This document shows, piece by piece, positions 22,441 through 31,406 of a stretch of 64,000 nucleotides of DNA (positions within the stretch are counted from its first letter, which is position 1; each line of letters starts with the position of its first letter). The notes under the pieces were generated by a model. That model saw only the letters and a list, made by a program, of their open reading frames with translations, did no database searches and was not told the origin of the DNA. Made by a program: the position numbers and the translations under genes. Source of the stretch: Variovorax sp. J22G73 (lineage in GTDB: Bacteria; Pseudomonadota; Gammaproteobacteria; Burkholderiales; Burkholderiaceae_C); NCBI RefSeq assembly GCF_030317035.1, contig NZ_JASZYK010000006.1:1-64000 (forward strand), written 5' to 3'.

Positions 22441-23364
22441 TTAGCGTTTGAGCTTGGGGTCGAGCGCGTCGCGCAACCCGTCGCCCAGCAGGTTGAAGGC
22501 CAGCACCGCGGCAAGGATCGCCAGGCCCGGAAAGGTCACGACCCACCACGCGCGCAGCACGAACTCGCGCGCGTCGGCCAGCATGGTTCCCCACTCGGGC
22601 GAGGGCGGCTGCGCGCCCAGGCCGATGAAGCCCAGCGCCGCCGCGTCGAGGATGGCGGTGGAAATGCCGAGCGAGGCCTGCACGATGAGCGGCGCGGCGC
22701 AGTTGGGCAGCACCTCGCGGAACATCAGGCGCAGCGTGCCGGCGCCGCTCACGCGCGCGGCGGTCACGTAGTCGCGCGACACCTCGGCAATGACGGCCGC
22801 GCGCGTGATGCGAACGTAGTGCGGCAGCACCACGATGGCCACGGCGACCATCGCGTTGATCAGCCCCGGCCCGAGGATCGCGACGATCACGATGGCCATC
22901 AGCAGGCTCGGCATGGTGAGCACGATGTCCATGAGCCGCATGATCGCGATCTCGAGCACGCCGCGGAAAAAGCCCGCGACCAGCCCGAGCACCACGCCCA
23001 CGGCCACCGAGATGGCCACCACCGCCACGCCGATCGACAGCGACAGCCGCGCGCCGTGCATCAGCCGCGAAAGAATGTCGCGCCCGATGGCGTCGGTGCC
23101 CAGCAGGTAGCTCGCGGAGCCGCCCTGCTGCCACGCGGGCGGCAACAGGAACACGGCGCTGTTGGTCTCGTTGGGCGCGTGCGGCGCGATCCACGGCGCG
23201 AACAGCGCGACCAGCAGCAGCACGACGATGGTGACCAGCCCGATGACCGCGCCGCGGTTGGCCGAGAAGGCGGTCCAGAACTCGCGCCAGGGGCCGGGCG
23301 GCGCTGCACGCTCGCCCTTGCTCTTGTTCTTGCCGGAGGTTGAAACTGCGTGTGTGTCGGCCAT
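22441..23364 (-). CDS. dppC: Peptide ABC transporter permease DppC
   Basis: This 307-aa inner membrane permease has about six transmembrane helices and a cytoplasmic N-tail. GTDAIGRDILSRLMHGARLSL is the conserved DppC/OppC block. The EAA-type loop is at SRDYVTAARVSGAGTLRLMFREVLPN, which contacts the ATPases. It follows dppB by 4 nt. Confidence 0.93.
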   Translation of the reverse strand: MADTHAVSTSGKNKSKGERAAPPGPWREFWTAFSANRGAVIGLVTIVVLLLVALFAPWIAPHAPNETNSAVFLLPPAWQQGGSASYLLGTDAIGRDILSRLMHGARLSLSIGVAVVAISVAVGVVLGLVAGFFRGVLEIAIMRLMDIVLTMPSLLMAIVIVAILGPGLINAMVAVAIVVLPHYVRITRAAVIAEVSRDYVTAARVSGAGTLRLMFREVLPNCAAPLIVQASLGISTAILDAAALGFIGLGAQPPSPEWGTMLADAREFVLRAWWVVTFPGLAILAAVLAFNLLGDGLRDALDPKLKR

Positions 23365-23368
23365 GGCG

Positions 23369-24373
23369 TCAGTGCCGGATGCGCGGGTTGATGACGCCGT
23401 AGGCCACGTCCACCAGCAGGTTGACCAGCATCACCAGCCCGCCGAGCAGCAGCATGCCGCCCTGCAGCACCGGATAGTCGCGCCGCCCGATGGCCTCGAT
23501 GAGCCACTTGCCGACGCCGGGCCAGGAGAAGATGGTCTCGGTGAGGATGGCGCCCGTGAACAGCACGCCCACCTGCAGCCCGATGACGGTCACCACCGGT
23601 ATCAGCGCGTTGCGCAGCGCATGCAGGCCCACCACGCGAAAGCGCGACAGGCCCTTGGCGCGCGCGGTGCGGATGTAGTCCTCGCCCAGCACCTCGAGCA
23701 TGGCCGAGCGCGTCATGCGCGCGATGACCGCAAGCGGCACCGTGCCCAGCACGATGGCCGGAAGAATGAGGTGGTGCAGCGCCGACCAGAAGGCATCGAT
23801 GTCGCCCGCGCGCAGCGCGTCGATCAAGAGAAAGCCGGTCTCGGGCTCGATGAAGTACTGCACCGCGATGCGCCCCGACACCGGCGTCCACCCCAGCTGC
23901 ACCGAGAAGAACAGGATGAGCAGCAGGCCCCACCAGAAGATCGGCATCGAGTAGCCGGTGAGCGACGTGGCCATCACGCCGTGGTCGAAGATGGAGTTGC
24001 GCCGCACCGCGGCAAGAATGCCGGCCGGCAGCCCGAGCAGCAGCGCGAAAAGAATGGCGCACACCGCGAGTTCCATGGTGGCGGGGAACAGCGCCAGAAA
24101 CTCGCTCATCACCGTGTCCTGCGTGATGATCGACTTGCCCAGGTCGCCGTGCAGCACGCGGCCGATGTAGATGCCGTACTGCACGATCACCGGCTTGTCG
24201 AAGCCGTAGGCGGCGCGCAACTGGGCGTGGCGCTCGGGGTCGATGCCGCGCTCGCCGGCCATCGTCTCGATGGGGTCGCCCGGCACCAGCCGGATGAGGA
24301 AGAACGCGAGCAGCGTCATGCCGATGAAGGTCGGCACCAGCAGGCTCACACGGGTCAGGAGGAATCGAAGCAT
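23369..24373 (-). CDS. dppB: Peptide ABC transporter permease DppB
   Basis: This 334-aa permease begins MLRFLLTRVSLLVPTF. It has LVPGDPIETMAGERG after the first helix and the cytoplasmic EAA-type segment GEDYIRTARAKGLSRFRVV. It is the first dpp gene, so the operon order is B-C-D-F-A. The ATG at 24373 was chosen over 24391 because the family starts at MLRFLL; neither has a strong Shine-Dalgarno. It lies 62 nt after fadD on the same strand. Confidence 0.92.
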   Translation of the reverse strand: MLRFLLTRVSLLVPTFIGMTLLAFFLIRLVPGDPIETMAGERGIDPERHAQLRAAYGFDKPVIVQYGIYIGRVLHGDLGKSIITQDTVMSEFLALFPATMELAVCAILFALLLGLPAGILAAVRRNSIFDHGVMATSLTGYSMPIFWWGLLLILFFSVQLGWTPVSGRIAVQYFIEPETGFLLIDALRAGDIDAFWSALHHLILPAIVLGTVPLAVIARMTRSAMLEVLGEDYIRTARAKGLSRFRVVGLHALRNALIPVVTVIGLQVGVLFTGAILTETIFSWPGVGKWLIEAIGRRDYPVLQGGMLLLGGLVMLVNLLVDVAYGVINPRIRH

Positions 24374-24435
24374 CGACCCGCGAATATGCAAGATCGATGC
24401 CGTGGCCCTACCCGGGCCGAACCCTTACACGCGGG

Positions 24436-26115
24436 CTACTTCTTGGCGTCGCGCAGCTCGCGGCGCAGGATCTTGCCGACCGGTGTCTTCGGCATGTCGG
24501 TACGAAACTCTACGATTCGCGGCTGCTTGTAACCCGTAAGGTTTGCCCTGCAGTACTCGCGCACCTGCGCCTCGGTGAGCGACGGGTCTTTCTTCACGAT
24601 GACCAGCTTCACGCCCTCGCCGGTCTTCTCGTCGGGCACGCCGACCGCGGCGCATTCGAGCACGCCCGGAATGAGTGCCACCACGTCCTCGATCTCGTTC
24701 GGGTACACGTTGAAGCCCGACACCAAAATCATGTCCTTCTTGCGGTCGACCACCTTGAAGTAGCCGCGCTCGTCGACCACGCCGATGTCGCCGCTCTTGA
24801 AGTAGCCGTCGGGCGTCATGACCTTGGCGGTCTCGTCGGGGCGCTGCCAGTAGCCGGCCATCACCTGCGGGCCCTTGATGGCGATTTCGCCGCGCTCGCC
24901 CACGGGCACTTCGTTGCCTTCGTCGTCGAGCAGCTTGAGCCAGGTGTTGGGCAGCGGCAGGCCGATGGTGCCGGTGTAGGCGGTGCTGTCGGTCGGGTTG
25001 CAGGTGGTCGAGGGCGAGGTCTCGGACAGGCCGTAGCCCTCGCAGATGGAGCACCCCGTCTTCTCGAGCCACAGCTTGGCGACCGCGGCCTGCACGGCCA
25101 TGCCGCCGCCGACCGAGATCTTGAGGTTCTTCCAGTTGACGGTGTTGAAGTCGGGGTGGTTCGCCAGCCCGTTGAACAGCGTGTTGACGGCGGGGAAGCT
25201 GTGGATGGTGTGCTTCGACAGCTCCTTCAGCACGCCCGCGATGTCGCGCGGATTCGGGATCAGGATCAGCTTGCCGCCCGTGCGCATGTTCAGCATCATG
25301 CCGACCGTGAACGCAAAGATGTGATACAGCGGCAGCGCGCACACGCTGGTGGGCTGCTCGCTGGCCGGCACCTTCTTCATGGCCGGCTCGTTCCAGGCTT
25401 CCGACTGCAGCACGTTGGCGATCACGTTGCGATGCAGCAGCACCGCGCCCTTCGACACGCCGGTGGTGCCGCCGGTGTACTGCAGCACGGCCACGTCGTC
25501 GGGGCCGATGGCCACGGGCTTGGGCGAAGCGCCGGCGCCCTTGTCGAGCGCGTCGTTGAAGCGCACCGCGCCCGGCAGGCTGAAATGCGGCACCAGCTTC
25601 TTGACGTTGCGCACCACGTAGTTGACCAGCGCGCCCTTCAGGAAGCCGAGCCGGTCGCCCATGGAGGCCAGCACGATGTGCTTGATGGGCGTGGCCGCGA
25701 TGCACTGCTGCAGCGTGGTGCCGAAGTTCTCCATGATGACGATCGCCTTGGCGCCAGAGTCCTTGAGCTGGTGCTCGAGTTCGCGCGGCGTGTACAGCGG
25801 GTTCACGTTCACAAGGATCAGGCCCGCGCGAAGAATGGCCGCCACCGCGATGGGGTACTGCGGGCAGTTGGGCATCATCGCGGCCACGCGGTCGCCCTTG
25901 ACCAGGCCCAGCCCCTGCAGGTACGCGGCGAAGGCCTTGCTCTGCTTGTCGGTCTCGCCGTAGCTGATGTCCTTGCCCATGAAGCTGTAGGCCGTGCGGT
26001 CGGCGTACTTCTTGAAGCTCTCTTCCATGAGCGCGACCAGCGACGGGTATTGCGAGGCGTCGATGTCGGCGGGCACGCCTTGCGGGTAGCTGTTGAGCCA
26101 GGGACGGTCGGTCAT
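24436..26115 (-). CDS. fadD: Long-chain fatty acid-CoA ligase
   Basis: This enzyme activates fatty acids to acyl-CoA through an acyl-adenylate. The 559-aa protein has the AMP-binding P-loop YTGGTTGVSKGA, the YGLSETSP motif, the hinge GYFKSGDIG and the C-terminal lysine motif PKTPVGKILRREL. Length equals E. coli FadD (561 aa). GGAGGAG precedes the ATG. It lies between pntB and dppB on the same strand, but hairpins after pntB suggest a separate unit. A second fadD-like gene at 32,713 shares the fold but differs in sequence. Confidence 0.93.
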   Translation of the reverse strand: MTDRPWLNSYPQGVPADIDASQYPSLVALMEESFKKYADRTAYSFMGKDISYGETDKQSKAFAAYLQGLGLVKGDRVAAMMPNCPQYPIAVAAILRAGLILVNVNPLYTPRELEHQLKDSGAKAIVIMENFGTTLQQCIAATPIKHIVLASMGDRLGFLKGALVNYVVRNVKKLVPHFSLPGAVRFNDALDKGAGASPKPVAIGPDDVAVLQYTGGTTGVSKGAVLLHRNVIANVLQSEAWNEPAMKKVPASEQPTSVCALPLYHIFAFTVGMMLNMRTGGKLILIPNPRDIAGVLKELSKHTIHSFPAVNTLFNGLANHPDFNTVNWKNLKISVGGGMAVQAAVAKLWLEKTGCSICEGYGLSETSPSTTCNPTDSTAYTGTIGLPLPNTWLKLLDDEGNEVPVGERGEIAIKGPQVMAGYWQRPDETAKVMTPDGYFKSGDIGVVDERGYFKVVDRKKDMILVSGFNVYPNEIEDVVALIPGVLECAAVGVPDEKTGEGVKLVIVKKDPSLTEAQVREYCRANLTGYKQPRIVEFRTDMPKTPVGKILRRELRDAKK

Positions 26116-26156
26116 TGGGTTTGTCTCCTCCGGGGTCTGACAGTTGAAAACGAAAA

Positions 26157-26201
26157 CGGCGCACGAAGTGGCGCCGCGAAGATTCGCCCGCGTGGCGGGC
26201 G
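26157..26201 (-). terminator. Two hairpins downstream of pntB
   Basis: The perfect 7-bp stem CGCCCGC-GTG-GCGGGCG (26185-26201) lies just past the pntB stop. A second stem CGGCGC/GCGCCG (26157-26162 with 26171-26176) is followed on the minus strand by TTTTCGTTTTC. The second, with the T-rich tail, is the better candidate for termination of the pnt operon ahead of fadD. Confidence 0.5.
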
Positions 26202-26213
26202 TGGACCTTCGGC

Positions 26214-27713
26214 CTATTCGATGGCCTTGCCCATATCTTCCACTACTTTTTTAGCATCGCCAAAGACCATCATGGTCTTGTCCATGTAGAACAGCTCGTT
26301 GTCCAGCCCGGCATAACCGGCGGCCATGGAGCGCTTGTTCACGATGACGGTCTTGGCCTTGTAGGCCTCCAGGATGGGCATGCCGTAGATCGGGCTGCCC
26401 TTGGTGTGCGCGGCCGGGTTCACCACGTCGTTGGCGCCCAGGATGATCGCCACGTCGACCTGGCCGAACTCGCCGTTGATGTCCTCCATCTCGAAGACCT
26501 GGTCGTACGGCACCTCGGCCTCGGCCAGCAGCACGTTCATGTGGCCGGGCATGCGGCCGGCCACCGGATGAATGGCGTACTTGACGACGATGCCCTTCTC
26601 GGTGAGCTTCGCAGCCAGTTCCTTCACGGCGTGCTGAGCGCGCGCCACCGCCAGGCCGTAGCCGGGCACGATCACCACCGTCTCGGCATTGCCGAGCACG
26701 AAGGCCGCGTCGTCGGCGCTGCCGGTCTTCACCGGCCGTTGCTCCTTGGCCGCGCCACCGGCCGTGGCCGCCTCGCCGCCGAAGCCGCCCAGGATCACGT
26801 TGAAGAACGAGCGGTTCATGGCCTTGCACATGATGTAGCTCAGGATGGCGCCCGACGAGCCCACCAGAGAGCCGGCCACGATCAGCATCGCATTGTTCAG
26901 GCTGAAGCCGATGCCCGCGGCCGCCCAGCCCGAGTAGCTGTTGAGCATCGACACCACCACCGGCATGTCGGCCCCGCCGATGGGAATGATGATGAGCACG
27001 CCCATCACGAAGGCCAGCGCCAGCATCGCGAAGAAGGCGCCCCAGCTTTCCGTGGCCACGAACAGCAGGCCCAGCGCGACGGTCAGCAGGCCCAGCACCA
27101 GGTTCAGCATGTGCTGGCCCTTGAACTGCACCGGCGCGCCCTGGAACAGGCGGAACTTGTACTTGCCCGAGAGCTTGCCGAAGGCGATGACCGAGCCGCT
27201 GAAGGTGATGGCGCCGATGGCCGCGCCCAGGAACAGCTCCAGCCGGTTGCCGTACGGAATGGCGTAGCGCACGAAGCCGTCGAGGATGACGGCGCCGTCG
27301 GGCGTCTGCGCGCCGATGAGCGCGGCCACGGGCGCGGCCGTGATGCCGAAGGCCCACGGCTCGGCCACGGCGGCCACGCCGATGAACACCGCGGCCAGGC
27401 CGATCATGCTGTGCATGAAGGCGACCAGCTCGGGCATCTTGGTCATCTCGACCTTGTTGGCCATGAAGGCGCCCAGGCCGCCACCGACGACCACCGCCGC
27501 CAGCACGTAGGCGATGCCGGTGCCGAAGTCGACGTTCAATGAGCGCGCCTGTCCGTGGATCAGCGCGATGGTCGTCAGCACGGCGATCGCCATGCCGGTC
27601 ATGCCGAAGACGTTGCCGCGGATGGAGGTGGTGGGATGGCTCAGGCCCTTCAGGGCCTGGATGAAGCAGACGCTGGCCACCAGGTACAGCAGCGTGACGA
27701 GGTTCATGCTCAC
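26214..27713 (-). CDS. pntB: NAD(P) transhydrogenase subunit beta
   Basis: PntB is the membrane and NADP(H)-binding subunit of proton-translocating transhydrogenase, which makes NADPH from NADH using proton motive force. The 499-aa product has multiple N-terminal helices followed by the soluble domain III with VIVPGYGLAVARAQH, HPVAGRMPGHMNVLLAEA and ILGANDVVNPAA. The start is either GTG at 27713, which overlaps the pntAb stop as GTGA, or ATG at 27707; the overlap favours the former. It is the third gene of a three-subunit pntAa-pntAb-pntB set. Confidence 0.93.
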   Translation of the reverse strand: MSMNLVTLLYLVASVCFIQALKGLSHPTTSIRGNVFGMTGMAIAVLTTIALIHGQARSLNVDFGTGIAYVLAAVVVGGGLGAFMANKVEMTKMPELVAFMHSMIGLAAVFIGVAAVAEPWAFGITAAPVAALIGAQTPDGAVILDGFVRYAIPYGNRLELFLGAAIGAITFSGSVIAFGKLSGKYKFRLFQGAPVQFKGQHMLNLVLGLLTVALGLLFVATESWGAFFAMLALAFVMGVLIIIPIGGADMPVVVSMLNSYSGWAAAGIGFSLNNAMLIVAGSLVGSSGAILSYIMCKAMNRSFFNVILGGFGGEAATAGGAAKEQRPVKTGSADDAAFVLGNAETVVIVPGYGLAVARAQHAVKELAAKLTEKGIVVKYAIHPVAGRMPGHMNVLLAEAEVPYDQVFEMEDINGEFGQVDVAIILGANDVVNPAAHTKGSPIYGMPILEAYKAKTVIVNKRSMAAGYAGLDNELFYMDKTMMVFGDAKKVVEDMGKAIE

Positions 27714-28042
27714 TTGGAAGCCCCCTCTTCAGCCTTGGGTGCGGCCGTCTTCTTCTCTTTCTTCTTGAACATCTCCAGCATGCGCCGCGTGACCAGGAAG
27801 CCGCCGAAGACGTTCACCGCGGCCAGCGCCACGGCCAGCACGCCCATGGTCTTGCCCAGCGGCGTGGTGGTGAGCGCGGCCGCGAGCATGGCGCCCACGA
27901 TGACGATGGCCGAGATGGCGTTGGTCACCGCCATCAGCGGCGTGTGCAACGCGGGCGTGACGGTCCACACCACGTGGTAGCCCACGTAGATGGCCAGCAC
28001 GAAGATGATCAGGTTGATGACTGTGTGGGAAACGGGATCCAT
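27710..28042 (-). CDS. pntAb: NAD(P) transhydrogenase subunit alpha part 2 (membrane part)
   Basis: This 110-aa protein has three to four transmembrane helices and a lysine-rich C-terminal tail. It corresponds to the C-terminal membrane part of E. coli PntA, encoded separately here as in Rhodospirillum. Conserved features include VTPALHTPLMAVTNAIS and NVFGGFLVTRRML. It lies 29 nt after pntAa with a GAGGAGAAG ribosome site. Confidence 0.93.
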   Translation of the reverse strand: MDPVSHTVINLIIFVLAIYVGYHVVWTVTPALHTPLMAVTNAISAIVIVGAMLAAALTTTPLGKTMGVLAVALAAVNVFGGFLVTRRMLEMFKKKEKKTAAPKAEEGASK

Positions 28043-28071
28043 GGGTTCTTCTCCTCGCGTGATCGCTGTGT

Positions 28072-29202
28072 CTACTTGCGGGTGACCTGGCCGTCCTGCG
28101 TCATGCGGCAGGCGGCGACGATGTCGTCCTCGAGGTCGATCTTCAGCGCGCCCTCCTTGGTGACGATCAACTTGAGAAAGTCGAGCACGTTGCGCGCGTA
28201 CAGGGCCGATGCATCGGCCGCCACCAGCGCCGCGAGGTTGGTCTCGCCCACGATGGTCACGCCGTGCTTGACCACGGTCTTGTCGGCTTCGGAGATCGGG
28301 CAGTTGCCGCCGATGCCGTCGGCGCCCTTGCCGGCCGCGATGTCGACGATGACCGAGCCCGGCTTCATGGCCTTGACCATGTCCTCGGTGATGAGCGTGG
28401 GCGCGGCGCGACCGGGAATGAGCGCGGTGCTGATCACCACGTCGGCCAGCGCCACGCGCTTGGCGACCTCGACCTGCTGGCGCGCCAGCCAGCTCGCGGG
28501 CATCGGCTTGGCGTAGCCGCCCACGCCGACGGCGGCTTCCTTCTCTTCGTCGGTGTCGTAGGACACCTCGATGAACTTGCCGCCGAGCGACTCGATCTGT
28601 TCCTTCACGCTGGGGCGCACGTCGGACGCCTCGATGACGGCGCCCAGGCGCTTGGCCGTGGCAATGGCCTGCAGGCCCGCCACGCCGACGCCGAGGATGA
28701 CGACGCGCGCGGCCTTCACGGTGCCGGCGGCGGTCATCAGCATCGGGAAGAAGCGCTGGTACTTGTCCGCCGCGATCATCACGGCCTTGTAGCCGGCGAT
28801 GTTGGCTTGCGACGAGAGCACGTCCATGCTCTGGGCACGCGTGGTGCGCGGGGCGGCTTCGAGGGCGAAGGCCACGACGCCGGCCGATGCCAGCCGCTGC
28901 AGGCCGGCCGCGTCGAAGGGGTTGAGCATGCCGATGACGACGGCGCCGCTCTTGAGCAACGCGGTTTCCGCCTCGGTCGGCGTGCGCACCTTGAGCACCA
29001 TGTCGGCGGAAAAAGCGCCTGCTTGGTCGGTGATTTCCGCGCCCGCGGCCTGGTAGGCCGCGTCGGTGACGCTGGCGGCAATGCCGGCCCCCGCCTGTAC
29101 ACGAATCGCATGCCCCGAGGCGACCAGTTTCTTCACGGTCTCGGGTGTTACGGCCACTCGGGTTTCGCCAGCCAGTGTCTCGGCAGGCACGCCTATCAGC
29201 AT
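28072..29202 (-). CDS. pntAa: NAD(P) transhydrogenase subunit alpha part 1 (NAD-binding)
   Basis: This soluble NAD(H)-binding domain I has 376 aa. It begins MLIGVPAETLAGETRVAVTPETV, shared with alanine dehydrogenase. A Rossmann segment VVILGVGVAGLQAIATAKRLGA and the conserved IEASDVRPSVKEQIESLG follow. GAGGAG lies upstream of the ATG at 29202, so the frame from 29229 was rejected. Upstream lies a perfect FNR-type site, which suggests oxygen-dependent control of the whole pnt operon. Confidence 0.93.
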   Translation of the reverse strand: MLIGVPAETLAGETRVAVTPETVKKLVASGHAIRVQAGAGIAASVTDAAYQAAGAEITDQAGAFSADMVLKVRTPTEAETALLKSGAVVIGMLNPFDAAGLQRLASAGVVAFALEAAPRTTRAQSMDVLSSQANIAGYKAVMIAADKYQRFFPMLMTAAGTVKAARVVILGVGVAGLQAIATAKRLGAVIEASDVRPSVKEQIESLGGKFIEVSYDTDEEKEAAVGVGGYAKPMPASWLARQQVEVAKRVALADVVISTALIPGRAAPTLITEDMVKAMKPGSVIVDIAAGKGADGIGGNCPISEADKTVVKHGVTIVGETNLAALVAADASALYARNVLDFLKLIVTKEGALKIDLEDDIVAACRMTQDGQVTRK

Positions 29203-29622
29203 AGAGATCTCCTCAGAGCAAGGGGGCACACGGAACGCGCGCAGAGCTTACAGCAAGATTACAGACGCCCGATGTCGCCAACATGCAGTCTTCTTCAGGC
29301 TTCAAGCACCGATGAATAGTGCATTCACTGCTATTCAATTGATAGTGATCAATCGGCGTTTTCCCCAAGCTGCGTAGCAGCTGTGGTGCAAGGCCTCGCA
29401 CGGCTCCGGCGCATTGACGACCGGTCGGTCGCGTCTCACTTTGGGCGACTTTCACCAAACCTAATTGTTGGCAACTGTAGTTAACTGTTTTTAGTCTTCG
29501 TCTGAATTTCAGAATTAGCGTGCATTAGTTGCAAACTCGAAAAATCGACACAGTCGCAAATGGATACACTTCGCCCAAATCGTCGGCTCACGGAGGTCGG
29601 CGAAGGAGAAGAAGGGGATGGA
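29203..29622. other. 420-nt divergent regulatory region between pntAa and the response regulator
   Basis: The stretch is AT-richer than its surroundings and has no gene. It holds the FNR-type site at 29339-29352. Next to it is an imperfect inverted repeat (GAATAG...CTATTC, 29314-29336, with nested AGTG/CACT). An AT-rich stretch at about 29,460-29,560 precedes the regulator gene. In-frame codons at 29560-29622 precede the chosen regulator start and look non-coding. Confidence 0.6.
29339..29352 (-). promoter_or_regulatory. FNR/Anr-type binding site upstream of the pnt operon
   Basis: TTGAT-AGTG-ATCAA is an exact match to the FNR-family consensus TTGAT-N4-ATCAA. Its centre is about 143 nt upstream of the pntAa start. 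A weak -10-like TATTCA lies on the minus strand at 29313-29318, which would place the site near -40, the class II activator position. The FNR identity is established from the consensus; function is inference. Confidence 0.65.
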
Positions 29623-30336
29623 ATGCGTATTGCTGTACTCGACGACAGCCCGGACCAGCTCGCGCTGATCCGCAAAGCCATGGTGGGCCTCGGACACGAG
29701 TGCCACCTCTATAAAGAAGGACGAACACTTTTGCATGCCCTGCGGCGGCAGACGTTCGACTTCCTCATCCTCGATTGGGGCCTGCCCGACATGTCGGGGC
29801 CGATGCTGGTGAAGAAGCTCCGCGTCGACCTGAAGAACCGGCTTCCCGTGCTGCTGGTGACGGACTTCTACGACGAGAGCGACATGGTCGCGGCCCTCAA
29901 CGCGGGTGCCGACGACTTCATGGCCAAGCCGCTGCGCTCCGGAGAACTCGAGGCCCGCGTCAACGCGCTGCTGCGCCGGACCTATCCCGCGCGCCACGAG
30001 GCGGAGCTGGTGTTCGGGCCGTACCACTTCTTTCCGCCCTCGCGGGTGCTGAAGGTGCGCGGCAAGGCGGTGGAGCTGAAGAACCGCGAGTACGAGCTGG
30101 CCCTGTTCCTGTTCCAGAACATCGGACGCCTGCTGTCGCGGGCGCACCTGCACGAGGCCGTCTGGGGGCAGGGCGTGGAGGTGCTGTCGCGCTCGCTCGA
30201 CACGCACATCTCGCGGCTGCGTACCAAGCTGGACCTGCGCCCGGACAACGGCTTCCTGCTGCTGGCCATCTACGGGCTGGGCTACCGGCTCGAGGCGATC
30301 GACGAGAACAGCATGTCGAAGCTCAGCGTGCGCTAG
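29623..30336 (+). CDS. OmpR-family response regulator without adjacent sensor kinase
   Basis: This 237-aa two-domain regulator begins MRIAVLDDSPDQLAL. The receiver domain has D51 in FDFLILDWGLPDMSG as phosphoacceptor, the threonine in LLVTDF and the lysine in FMAKPLRSGE. The C-terminal winged helix (about 135-230) has LKNREYELALFLFQN and LDTHISRLRTKL. The frame is open 21 codons upstream, but GAAGGGG sits just before the ATG at 29623. No histidine kinase lies on either side, so it is an orphan here. Targets are unknown. Confidence 0.9.
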   Translation: MRIAVLDDSPDQLALIRKAMVGLGHECHLYKEGRTLLHALRRQTFDFLILDWGLPDMSGPMLVKKLRVDLKNRLPVLLVTDFYDESDMVAALNAGADDFMAKPLRSGELEARVNALLRRTYPARHEAELVFGPYHFFPPSRVLKVRGKAVELKNREYELALFLFQNIGRLLSRAHLHEAVWGQGVEVLSRSLDTHISRLRTKLDLRPDNGFLLLAIYGLGYRLEAIDENSMSKLSVR

Positions 30337-30464
30337 CGCCCAGGGGCTGACAACTCGCCATCCGGGAATCTCTTCCGCGCGGCAGCCTCCAACCGTTCGT
30401 GCATCGCGTGGCGCCAGGCCCTCGCGCCCGGACCCAACAACCCAAGGAAACAGTGAAACAAGGA

Positions 30465-30899
30465 ATGAACCCCATCGTCAGGCTGCTGCTCGCGGCCGCG
30501 CTGCTCTGGAACTGCCTCGGCCCGGCGGCCGCGCAAGACCTGGAGGCCAGCGACATGGTGCGCGGCGGCATGCAGGCCATCCAGATGATCGACCAGGGCA
30601 AGGCCGGCGAGCTCTGGGACGGCGCCTCGGCCACCGCCCGCAAGCGCGTGACCCGCGCCGATTTCACGGGCCAGGTCGCCAAGAGCCGCGCGCCTCTCGG
30701 CGCTCCCCGCATGCGCACCTGGGTCACGGTGAACCGGCAGGTCCTTGCGGACCCCGACGCCGAAACGGCGGGCCAGTACGTCAGCATCGAATACGAGACC
30801 CGCTTCGCCAACAAGCCCGACGGCACGCTGCGCGAACTCGTGAGCTTTCACCTCGACGGCGACCGCATCTGGCGCTTCAGCGGCTACGTGCTGAGGTAA
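30465..30899 (+). CDS. DUF4019 periplasmic protein
   Basis: This 144-aa protein has a signal peptide (MNPIVRLLLAAALLWNCLGPAAA, cleavage before QDLEA). The mature part fits DUF4019: a short helix pair with MIDQGKAGELWDGAS, a KSRAPLGAPRMR turn, and a beta-sheet of YVSIEYETRF type ending RIWRFSGYVLR. Function is unknown. AAGGA precedes the ATG at 30465. It follows the response regulator by 128 nt and precedes the NUDIX gene by 9 nt, so it may be co-transcribed with nudJ. Confidence 0.75.
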   Translation: MNPIVRLLLAAALLWNCLGPAAAQDLEASDMVRGGMQAIQMIDQGKAGELWDGASATARKRVTRADFTGQVAKSRAPLGAPRMRTWVTVNRQVLADPDAETAGQYVSIEYETRFANKPDGTLRELVSFHLDGDRIWRFSGYVLR

Positions 30900-30908
30900 A
30901 AGCCTCGC

Positions 30909-31397
30909 ATGGCATCACCACGCTGGAAACCCAATGTCACCGTCGCGGCGGTGATCGAACGCGACGGACGCTTTCTGCTCGTCGAGGAGCAGGCCGGCGA
31001 TGGCCTTCGGCTCAACACGCCGGCGGGCCACCTGGACCCGGGCGAATCCCCGGCCGAAGGCTGCGCGCGCGAAACGCTCGAAGAAACCGCCCACCATTTC
31101 ACGCCGACCTCGCTCATCGGCATCTACATGGCGCGCGCACGGCCGGTGGCGGAAGGCGGCGAAGACACCACCTACATGCGTTTCGCCTTCGCGGGAACGC
31201 TGGGCGCTTTCGAGGAAGGCCGTGCGCTCGACGAGGGCATCGTTCGCACGGTGTGGATGACGCTGGACGAAATCCGCGCCAGCGTGGCGCGGCACCGCAG
31301 CCCGCTGCTGCTGCAGTGCATCGAGGACCACCAGGCCGGCAAGCGCTACCCGATGGAGATCGTGCAGGTCGACGAATCGGTGCGCTCGGCGCCCTGA
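30909..31397 (+). CDS. nudJ: NUDIX hydrolase, NudJ-like (phosphatase)
   Basis: This 162-aa NUDIX protein has the box GHLDPGESPAEGCARETLEET, starting near residue 40, with the metal-binding Glu residues intact. The N-terminal strand WKPNVTVAAVIERDGRFLLVEE matches NudJ (YmfB), which hydrolyses thiamine pyrophosphates and nucleoside di- or triphosphates. E. coli nudJ is also the neighbour of mnmA; here the two are convergent with a 9-nt gap, supporting the call. Confidence 0.85.
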   Translation: MASPRWKPNVTVAAVIERDGRFLLVEEQAGDGLRLNTPAGHLDPGESPAEGCARETLEETAHHFTPTSLIGIYMARARPVAEGGEDTTYMRFAFAGTLGAFEEGRALDEGIVRTVWMTLDEIRASVARHRSPLLLQCIEDHQAGKRYPMEIVQVDESVRSAP

Positions 31398-31406
31398 ATC
31401 AGCCGA

